Shown: positions 1-5,334 of the stretch, piece after piece
Layout: every line of letters starts with the position of its first letter
Numbering within the stretch: position 1 is the first letter of the stretch
Assembly: GCA_937898895.1 (NCBI GenBank)
Contig: CALDKL010000565.1
Span: 1-5,869, forward strand
Reading direction: 5' to 3'
Origin: an uncultured Verrucomicrobiae bacterium
Lineage (GTDB): Bacteria > Verrucomicrobiota > Verrucomicrobiia > Verrucomicrobiales > DEV007
DNA length: 5,869 nucleotides
Notes under the pieces: model-generated
Told to the model about the DNA's origin: nothing
Seen by the model: only the letters and a program-made list of their open reading frames with translations
The model's database searches: none
Made by a program: the position numbers and the translations under genes

Positions 1-162
1 GAGGGGGTCGGCCTGAGCCCACTCACTCCCGGAGTCTGCAACCCCTTCCCCTGGCTCGCCGAGACGATGGACATCAAAAAGGAAGCCAATTTCTTCGAGC
101 AGACCGTCACCGAATACCAGAAGTCCGGTGCCCTCGCCATCGGCAGCGACGACGATCTCTGA
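1..162 (+). CDS. nrdB: Ribonucleoside-diphosphate reductase small subunit (beta, R2), C-terminal end only
   Basis: The reading frame is open from the first base and gives 53 residues before TGA at 160-162. The end of the protein is recognisable from PFPWLAETMDIKKEANFFE followed by TVTEYQ and a short GAL-type tail, the pattern I know from class I NrdB proteins of Chlamydia and related bacteria. NrdB houses the metal cofactor that generates the radical passed to NrdA; its extreme C-terminus docks onto NrdA, and here it is acidic (SDDDL). The metal ligands and the tyrosine position lie upstream of the window, so the subclass (Ia tyrosyl radical or Ic Mn/Fe type) cannot be decided. The gene precedes nrdA by 87 bp on the same strand, which suggests an operon in the order B-A, the reverse of E. 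coli nrdAB. Identification is firm from the tail and the neighbour, though only a small part is visible. Confidence 0.88.
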   Translation, partial: EGVGLSPLTPGVCNPFPWLAETMDIKKEANFFEQTVTEYQKSGALAIGSDDDL

Positions 163-249
163 GGGCTCTGCCTCCTTGTCGCCGCATCTCCGACCCCTTC
201 CCGTATCTCCAGTTCCCATCCCACCCGAAACCGCACCCGTTCCACGCCC
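163..249 (+). other. Pyrimidine-rich nrdB-nrdA spacer without a Shine-Dalgarno sequence
   Basis: This 87-bp spacer is about 71% C+T (62 of 87 bases by my count) and poor in purine runs. No AGGAGG-like sequence lies in the 15 bases before the nrdA ATG, where the sequence is mostly C with CGTTCCACGCCC directly upstream. I see no terminator hairpin and no clear sigma70 promoter, so cotranscription with nrdB is the simplest reading. A pyrimidine-rich, weakly structured leader could help ribosomes load through protein S1, but that is inference. Confidence 0.4.
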
Positions 250-3200
250 ATGATCACCCGCCACCTCATCGAACAAGACCTCGAATTGCAGCGTTGCGCC
301 GCGACGCCGCAGGAGCTGAAACCGCGCTTCAACTGGAGCGACATGGTGTCCTCGAGTCAGCCGACTTCCGCCCCGCGCATCGTCGTGCAGGTCGGCGACG
401 AGCAGACCGATCTCAGTATCGCAAAGATCGCCGAGACGGTGGGCCGCGCCGTGACCGACCTCGCTCTCTCGCGCAAGCAGGACGATATTTTCAATGACCG
501 CAACCGTCAGCTCGTCGCCAGCATCGTGCGGACCGTAACGGAGATGCTGACGAACAAGGCAAACAACGAGGAGGCGGACGGGACCGTCCTGCTGTCCGCC
601 GCAGAACTCACCTCCATTATCGAGATGGCGCTGGTGCGGCAGAATGCGCATGATGTCGCGAAGAGCCTCCTCATTCGCCGCAAGACCGAGATCGCCCGGC
701 GCGATCCGCGGGGGAATGGGATCGAAAAGCCTCTCTGCCGCGTCATCCGACGAAATGGCGAGGTCGTCGCGTGGGATTCCAACAAGATCGAGATTGCAGT
801 GCGCAGTGCTTTTCTTTCTCTGGGAATGGATTCGTCGCCGGCCAAGGAGATTTCCACTGCCCTCACCGACCGAGTCGCTCGCAGCGGGCAGGAATTCATC
901 CGCATCGAGGATCTCCAGGACCGCGTCCAGGAGGAACTGATGCGGCAGGGCCATTACAAGGTGGCCGAGTCCTACATCCTCTATCGCGCCCATCGCGCCC
1001 AACTCCGCCTTCAGGAGGAGGAGGCGCAGGTTCGCTACGACGAATCGACACAGGAGTCGATGATCGTGGTGAAGCGAACCGATGGCACGAGCGACCTGTG
1101 GGATGGTTCGGATCTCCGCCGCCGCATCGACTTCGCGATGCCCGGTCTTGATCTTTGCCTCTCGCATGATCAGATCGAACACGAATTGCGCCGTGCCTTC
1201 TTCAACGAGATGACCGAGGCAGACCTTCGCAAGACGATCATTCTCAATGCAAAGAGCCTCATCGAGCGCGACGGCGACTTTGCCCGATTCGCCGCCCGCC
1301 TCCTTCTCACCTATATCTATGAGGAAGTTCTCGGTTGGAGCATTTCCCGCGACGGGGTTTCCCGTCTTGCCGAATTTCACCGACGCGCCTTCAAGGCCAA
1401 CCTCGTTCGCGGCGTCGAAATCGAGCGTCTCTCCCCGAAAATGCTCGAATACAATCTCGACCGTCTCGCCGATGCGATCAATCCGACGTCGGATCTCGAC
1501 TTCGACTTCCTCGGGATCCAGACTCTCTATGATCGCTACCTGATCATCGACAAGACCGGTGACAGCCATCGACGCATCGAGACGCCGCAGCTCTTCTGGA
1601 TGCGGGTCGCGATGGGCCTGATGGTCGGGGAAACGGAGGGCCGCGAAAGCAAGGCAATCGACCTCTATCGCCTCTACTCGAGCCGCCGCTTCTGCTCCTC
1701 GACGCCGACCTTGTTCAATTCGGGCACTCTCCACAGCCAGCTCTCCTCGTGCTATCTCTACAAGGTCGACGACAGCATCGAATCGATCATGCAGCGAGGC
1801 ATCGCCGAAAACGCCTATCTTTCCAAGTGGGCCGGCGGACTCGGGGGATCCTGGACATCGGTGCGCGGCACGGGCAGCTACATCAAGGGTACCAACGGCG
1901 AGAGCCAGGGCGTCATCCCCTTCCTCAAACTGCACAACGATCAGCTCGTCGCCGTGAACCAGGGCGGAAAACGCCGGGGCTCCGGCTGTGCCTACCTCGA
2001 GACCTGGCACAATGACATCATCGACTTCCTCGAGCTGCGCCGGAACACCGGCGACGAGCGCCGTCGCGCCCACGACATGAACACGGCGAACTGGATTCCC
2101 GATCTGTTCATGCAGCGGATGGAGAGCCGCCAGACCTGGACCCTTTTTCGTTCGAACGAAGTCCCCGACCTCCACAATCTCTACGGTCGCGCTTTTACCG
2201 AGCGTTACCTCGCCTACGAGGCCGATGCGAAGGCCGGAAAGATTTTCGGTCGCGAGGTGCCGGCCATCGATCTGTGGAAGCAGATGTTGAAAATGATCTT
2301 CGAGACGGGGCATCCCTGGATGACGTTCAAGGATCCTTGCAATGTGCGCAGCCCCCAGGATCACGTGGGAGTGATCCACAGTTCGAACCTGTGCACCGAG
2401 ATCACCCTGAACACCTCGGCCGACGAGACCGCAGTGTGCAATCTGGGATCGATCATCCTCAACACGCACATCCGGTCCGACGGCTCTCTCGATCTCGAGA
2501 AGCTGCGCGAGACGGTGCGCATCGCGGTGCGCGCCCTCGACAATGTCATCGACATCAACTACTACCCGACCGTCCCGGCCCGGAACGCGAATTTGCGTCA
2601 CCGTCCCGTCGGCCTCGGCGTGATGGGGCTGCAGGATGCTCTCTTCCTGCGCAACACTCCCTTCGCGAGCCAGGCGGCGGTGGAGTTCAACGACGAGTTC
2701 ATGGAGGCGATCGCCTACTATGCCTACGAAGCCTCAAGCGATCTCGCCGCAGAGCGGGGCAGTTACTCGACCTTCGAGGGTTCGAAGTGGAGCCGGGGCT
2801 TGCTTCCACCCGACACCATCGACCTGCTCGAGGAGGAACGTGGCGAGTCAATCGATGTGCCGCGAGGCGGTCGGATGAACTGGGACGCTCTCCGTGAGAA
2901 AATCCAACGCCAGGGCATGCGCAACAGCAACGTCCTCGCCATCGCTCCGACCGCGACGATTTCGAACATCATGGGCAGCTCTCCCTGTATCGAGCCGACC
3001 TTCAAGAACCTCTTCGTCAAGGGCAACCTCTCCGGCGACTTCATTGTGCTCAACACCTACCTTGTTCGCGACCTCAAGGCTCTCGACCTATGGGGCGAGG
3101 AGATGGTCGAGCGTCTGAAATACTACGACGGAGAACTCGCCGACATCGTGGAGATTCCGGCGCACCTGAAGGAAAAATACGCCACGGCGTTTTCCATCAA

Positions 3201-3519
3201 CTACGAGTGGTTCGTCGAGGCGGCGGCGCGTCGGCAGAAGTGGATCGACCAATCGCAGTCGGTCAACCTCTTCCTCGCCACGCCCGACCTCAAGACGCTC
3301 TCGCACATGTATCGTGCGGCCTGGCACAAGGGACTCAAGACGACCTATTACCTACGCAATCAGCAGGCCTCGAATATCGAAAAGGCTTCGATCAAGGTGA
3401 ACAAGGAAGTCCGCATTTACCAGGCCGAAGCCCAGCCGCGCGAGTACACCGAAGCCGAGAAAGTGGCCTGCTCTCTCGAGGCGCTCCTCAACGGGGGCGA
3501 GTGTGAGGCGTGCCAGTGA
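250..3519 (+). CDS. nrdA: Ribonucleoside-diphosphate reductase large subunit (alpha, R1) with three tandem ATP-cone-like domains
   Basis: Cytoplasmic class I ribonucleotide reductase catalytic subunit, which reduces NDPs to dNDPs with NrdB. At 1089 residues it is about 330 longer than E. coli NrdA (761). The extra length is N-terminal: a degenerate ATP-cone-like segment (~43-146), a canonical ATP-cone (~161-250, with VIRRNGEVVAWDSNKI and a HYKVAESYILYR end), and a divergent cone (~271-358, starting IVVKRTDGTSDLWDG) that runs into the N-terminal helical domain. The ten-stranded barrel follows. Catalytic residues are intact: C501 (LSSC) and C730 (AVCNLGS) as the substrate-reducing pair; N713, C715 and E717 in NLCTEI, with C715 the thiyl-radical cysteine; Y1033-Y1034 in TTYYLR for radical transfer; C1085 and C1088 (CEAC) as the C-terminal redox relay. 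The ATG at 250 is the only good start before M32, although it lacks a Shine-Dalgarno. A strong hairpin lies 18 bases past the stop. Cones normally switch activity with ATP/dATP. Confidence 0.98.
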   Translation: MITRHLIEQDLELQRCAATPQELKPRFNWSDMVSSSQPTSAPRIVVQVGDEQTDLSIAKIAETVGRAVTDLALSRKQDDIFNDRNRQLVASIVRTVTEMLTNKANNEEADGTVLLSAAELTSIIEMALVRQNAHDVAKSLLIRRKTEIARRDPRGNGIEKPLCRVIRRNGEVVAWDSNKIEIAVRSAFLSLGMDSSPAKEISTALTDRVARSGQEFIRIEDLQDRVQEELMRQGHYKVAESYILYRAHRAQLRLQEEEAQVRYDESTQESMIVVKRTDGTSDLWDGSDLRRRIDFAMPGLDLCLSHDQIEHELRRAFFNEMTEADLRKTIILNAKSLIERDGDFARFAARLLLTYIYEEVLGWSISRDGVSRLAEFHRRAFKANLVRGVEIERLSPKMLEYNLDRLADAINPTSDLDFDFLGIQTLYDRYLIIDKTGDSHRRIETPQLFWMRVAMGLMVGETEGRESKAIDLYRLYSSRRFCSSTPTLFNSGTLHSQLSSCYLYKVDDSIESIMQRGIAENAYLSKWAGGLGGSWTSVRGTGSYIKGTNGESQGVIPFLKLHNDQLVAVNQGGKRRGSGCAYLETWHNDIIDFLELRRNTGDERRRAHDMNTANWIPDLFMQRMESRQTWTLFRSNEVPDLHNLYGRAFTERYLAYEADAKAGKIFGREVPAIDLWKQMLKMIFETGHPWMTFKDPCNVRSPQDHVGVIHSSNLCTEITLNTSADETAVCNLGSIILNTHIRSDGSLDLEKLRETVRIAVRALDNVIDINYYPTVPARNANLRHRPVGLGVMGLQDALFLRNTPFASQAAVEFNDEFMEAIAYYAYEASSDLAAERGSYSTFEGSKWSRGLLPPDTIDLLEEERGESIDVPRGGRMNWDALREKIQRQGMRNSNVLAIAPTATISNIMGSSPCIEPTFKNLFVKGNLSGDFIVLNTYLVRDLKALDLWGEEMVERLKYYDGELADIVEIPAHLKEKYATAFSINYEWFVEAAARRQKWIDQSQSVNLFLATPDLKTLSHMYRAAWHKGLKTTYYLRNQQASNIEKASIKVNKEVRIYQAEAQPREYTEAEKVACSLEALLNGGECEACQ

Positions 3520-3537
3520 ACCAGGATCCAACGGATG

Positions 3538-3565
3538 CCGCTCCCCCGCTACCTCGGGGGGGCGG
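3538..3565 (+). terminator. GC-rich hairpin after nrdA, probable transcription terminator
   Basis: Left arm CCGCTCCCCCG (3538-3548) pairs over all 11 positions with right arm CGGGGGGGCGG (3555-3565), with one T-G wobble and a 6-base loop, CTACCT. It begins 18 bases after the nrdA stop. The sequence after the stem (TGATTCTGG) has only a poor T content, so this is not a textbook intrinsic terminator. It may act as a terminator, or as a 3'-end stabiliser of the nrdBA message with termination aided by Rho. Confidence 0.6.
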
Positions 3566-3661
3566 TGATTCTGGTGGGGTCGTGATCCCGGAGGGAAGGG
3601 CGGCCCACGCCGACAGGTGGAAACGCCTCGTATGGTGCGTGCGCCTGACTCCAGGATCACC

Positions 3662-3690
3662 TTTGCAAATCGAGTCCAGGGTCGTACTCT
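3662..3690 (+). promoter_or_regulatory. Possible sigma70-type promoter of the PrsW-like gene
   Basis: A -35-like TTTGCA (3662-3667, 4 of 6 to TTGACA) and a -10-like TACTCT (3685-3690, matching T1, A2 and T6 of TATAAT) are separated by 17 bases. Transcription would start around 3697, almost on the ATG at 3700, giving a leaderless or nearly leaderless mRNA. This fits the lack of a Shine-Dalgarno there and the preceding terminator-like hairpin. The match is modest and could be chance. I see no gene in the remainder of the 180-bp nrdA to prsW-like gap. Confidence 0.3.
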
Positions 3691-3699
3691 TTCCGGTTC

Positions 3700-4767
3700 A
3701 TGGTTCTGTTCCTCGCCTCGGTCGTTCTCGGGATTGTGCCCATGGTTTTCTATGCGCTCGTCGTGTGGCGGCTGGATCGGTGGGAGAAGGAACCCATACC
3801 GCTGCTCATCGCGGCGTTCCTCTGGGGAGCGATGCCTTCGGTCGTCTTCGCCCTCATCGCGCAGCTTGTTCTGGGTGCTCCCGAACCGCCTGCGGGCGGG
3901 GAGGCGTCGCTCCTTAGCGAACTCTACGACGCCAGCATCCTTGCGCCTCTCACGGAAGAACTGGTGAAGGCTTTCGGGGTCTTTCTCATCTTTCTCTTGT
4001 TCCGCCGCGAGATCGATTCGGTTTTGGACGGCCTGATCTATGGCAGCATGGTCGGATTCGGCTTCGCCGCAGTCGAAAACGTTTTCTACTTTGCGGGACA
4101 GCCGGATGCCGCGAGCCTCCTTTTTCTGTTTTTTCTCCGGGCCTTTCTCTTTGGAATGCTGCACGCGCTCTTCACCGGCCTGACCGGAGTCGGGCTGGCT
4201 CTCGGACGTTTTTCCTCCTCCCCCCTGATGAAGCTGGTCTGGCCGATTCTCGGACTCGCTGCGGCGATGGCCACCCATGGACTCCACAACTATTTTGCCA
4301 CGCTCGGAGGAGGCTATCTGCTCTTCTCTGTTCTCGGAATCACTCTTGGGATCGCTTGGTTTGGCCTGACCATGGGGATTTGTCTCTATCACGAAAACCG
4401 TTGGGTTCGCATTCATCTCTCCGAGGAAGTTGAGAGCGGCGTGCTCTGCGCCGAGCAAGCCCTCGATGCGGCGAGCTTCTGGCATCGGGGGCCGCTCAGC
4501 GGATTTTCGAGGGGATTCATACCTGCCTGGAGACGGAGAACGCTCCTCCAGGCTGCTGCGGAGTTGGCTTATCAGAAGCAGAAAGCCATTCGGCACGGGG
4601 CAGATCCGGAAGAAAATGGCCGCATCGCCATCCTTCGGGAACGGGTTCGCTTTCTCAGCCGGACAGATCCCCTCGTGGTATCCGGTCGCATTCGACCGGG
4701 GCACCGACTTCCGCCACCGCTCCCGCCGCAGCGGCGGATTCCGCCGCCGTTGCCGCAGAGGGGGTGA
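3700..4767 (+). CDS. PrsW-family intramembrane protease with an Arg/Pro-rich C-terminal tail
   Basis: This 355-residue membrane protein matches the PrsW family of intramembrane proteases; Bacillus subtilis PrsW cleaves the anti-sigma factor RsiW. Signature elements appear in order: an N-terminal membrane helix followed by WRLDRWEKEP (residues 23-32), the glutamate pair in TEELVK (E86, E87, K90), DGLIYGSMVGFGFAAVEN (D110, E126, N127), a histidine in a membrane segment (H155, MLHALFTG), and ATHGLHN (H193, H196, N197). I estimate seven hydrophobic segments between residues 2 and 230. The cytosolic-looking tail (~236-355) is soluble, charged, and ends in two PPPLP repeats rich in arginine, which is not a usual part of the core. 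An in-frame TGA at 3646-3648 and no start codon between it and 3700 fix the ATG at 3700; no Shine-Dalgarno is visible. No sigma or anti-sigma gene adjoins it, so the substrate is unknown. Confidence 0.9.
   Translation: MVLFLASVVLGIVPMVFYALVVWRLDRWEKEPIPLLIAAFLWGAMPSVVFALIAQLVLGAPEPPAGGEASLLSELYDASILAPLTEELVKAFGVFLIFLLFRREIDSVLDGLIYGSMVGFGFAAVENVFYFAGQPDAASLLFLFFLRAFLFGMLHALFTGLTGVGLALGRFSSSPLMKLVWPILGLAAAMATHGLHNYFATLGGGYLLFSVLGITLGIAWFGLTMGICLYHENRWVRIHLSEEVESGVLCAEQALDAASFWHRGPLSGFSRGFIPAWRRRTLLQAAAELAYQKQKAIRHGADPEENGRIAILRERVRFLSRTDPLVVSGRIRPGHRLPPPLPPQRRIPPPLPQRG
4723..4747. repeat. Three complementary GC arms forming alternative hairpins at the end of the PrsW-like gene
   Basis: CCGCCGC (4723-4729), GCGGCGG (4731-4737) and CCGCCGC (4741-4747) lie in a row. 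The middle arm can pair perfectly with the right arm (7 bp, 3-base loop ATT) or, less easily because only one base separates them, with the left arm. They encode part of the Pro/Arg tail of the PrsW-like protein. Seen from the opposite strand, the hairpin lies about 30 bases after the stop of the HNH-like gene. It might serve as a shared transcription barrier for the two converging genes, but there is no T-run on either side. It may simply follow from Pro and Arg codons in GC-rich DNA. Confidence 0.35.
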
Positions 4768-4775
4768 GTCGCGGA

Positions 4776-5189
4776 TCACCAGAACGCTTCGTATTGCCTC
4801 ACGTAACTTTGCCAGTGCATCGGGCGCATCGCATAGACGCCCTGGCTGCGCCGTCCGATTCCGGGATCGAAGATCTCCCACCCATACGCGGAATCACGTC
4901 GTCCGTAGTCGAGACGATGGATCCAAGCTCCAAATTCGTCTTTTCTCCATAGGGCTGCGTCAACGCCGACAACGATCTCGGCAAACGCCCAAACGTTCTC
5001 AATGACCTCCCGTTCGTAAGCGCTGCGGATCGGTGGAAGTGGATCGTCCGGCAGATGGGTAGCTTCAAGGGCGGAAGAGGCTGCTGGAGCGAGGAAGGCA
5101 CCGTCACTCCCATTCTGAACGACACTGGGTCGGGAGGAAAAGAAATCTCCCTCCGTTTCCGCGCAATCGTCGCTTTGGTCGTAGAACAT
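4776..5189 (-). CDS. Small HNH-nuclease-like protein lacking the H-N-H residues; function unknown
   Basis: A 137-residue protein read from the ATG at 5189-5187 to TGA at 4778-4776. The first 50 or so residues are acidic, low in recognisable features and probably flexible. The C-terminal half resembles a family of small HNH proteins: VW (66-67), WRKDEFGAW (81-89), DYGRRDSAYGWEI (94-106) and RPMHWQ (122-127). In family members I recall, the GWEI stretch continues as DH and a later NLQPLQWENN plus a histidine complete the site. Here FD, AMRPMHWQSY and VRQY stand in those places, so the catalytic residues seem lost. The reading frame continues upstream to 5402, but that extension is Arg/Lys-rich, unlike the rest, and overlaps the divergent transporter gene; hence the shorter start. 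No Shine-Dalgarno is visible. The gene converges on the PrsW-like gene with 8 bp between stops. The CDS is likely; the family link is from memory. Confidence 0.65.
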   Translation of the reverse strand: MFYDQSDDCAETEGDFFSSRPSVVQNGSDGAFLAPAASSALEATHLPDDPLPPIRSAYEREVIENVWAFAEIVVGVDAALWRKDEFGAWIHRLDYGRRDSAYGWEIFDPGIGRRSQGVYAMRPMHWQSYVRQYEAFW

Positions 5190-5206
5190 CGATTTTGAAC
5201 AAATGA

Positions 5207-5234
5207 ACAGTAATTGGAAACCTAGTTTTGCCAA
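5207..5234 (-). promoter_or_regulatory. Possible promoter of the HNH-like gene
   Basis: On the minus strand, a -35-like TTGGCA (5234-5229, 5 of 6 to TTGACA) and a -10-like TACTGT (5212-5207, matching T1, A2 and T6) are 16 bases apart in the most AT-rich part of the window. Transcription would begin near 5200, leaving a leader of about 11 bases before the ATG at 5189. This supports the short start of the HNH-like gene. The match is moderate and unproven. Confidence 0.33.
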
Positions 5235-5249
5235 GTGATTTTTTGCAAA
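5226..5249. repeat. Direct repeat TTTTGC(C/A)AA in the divergent intergenic region
   Basis: TTTTGCCAA (5226-5234) and TTTTGCAAA (5241-5249) match at 8 of 9 positions with a 15-base start-to-start distance. The first copy covers the -35 element proposed for the HNH-like gene. A regulator bound here could affect both divergent genes, but in a short AT-rich stretch such a pair can arise by chance. Apart from this and the promoter candidates I see nothing else in the 145-bp gap 5190-5334. Confidence 0.25.
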
Positions 5250-5296
5250 TCCGCCCTCCCCGACGCGGGTTTTGTCCTTTCGCCGTTGCGGATTCC

Positions 5297-5326
5297 TTGA
5301 CTGGGGGCGAGTGCTCCTGCAACTCT
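5297..5326 (+). promoter_or_regulatory. Possible promoter of the MFS transporter gene
   Basis: TTGACT (5297-5302, 5 of 6 to the -35 consensus) lies 18 bases before AACTCT (5321-5326), a poor -10 match (A2 and T6 only). The predicted start of transcription, near 5333, falls next to the ATG at 5335. The arrangement resembles that before the PrsW-like gene, where TACTCT sits at nearly the same distance from the ATG. On its own the -10 element is weak; the shared position is the main argument. Confidence 0.25.
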
Positions 5327-5334
5327 TACCGAAC

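Noticed and set aside
163..249. NrdR box in the nrdB-nrdA spacer
   Set aside because: No sequence resembling the AT-rich NrdR-box consensus is present. If the operon is NrdR-controlled, the boxes should lie before nrdB, outside the window.
2274..2897. Long plus-strand frame inside nrdA (207 codons), and similar shorter ones
   Set aside because: They lie wholly inside the intact nrdA frame in a different phase and give Arg-rich sequences typical of shadow frames in GC-rich genes.
250..3519. Intein or inserted domain as the reason for the large size of NrdA
   Set aside because: The barrel reads continuously through all conserved motifs without splice-junction signatures; all extra length is N-terminal and explained by ATP-cone-like domains.
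3510..3917. Plus-strand frame overlapping the end of nrdA and the start of the PrsW-like gene
   Set aside because: It overlaps the PrsW-like coding region by over 200 bases, runs through the terminator hairpin, and its product has no family features.
3352..4881. Minus-strand open frame of 509 codons opposite the PrsW-like gene
   Set aside because: It is antisense to a well-supported membrane protein, spans parts of three genes, and gives a low-complexity, charged Arg/Glu/Pro-rich product with no recognisable domain, as expected from the mirror of a GC-rich membrane gene.
5311..5334. GTG at 5311 as the transporter start, with GGGGGCGA just upstream as a ribosome site
   Set aside because: The G-run lies only about 3 bases from the GTG, too close for normal spacing, and the ATG at 5335 already gives the short polar N-terminus usual in MHS transporters. 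It remains a minor alternative.
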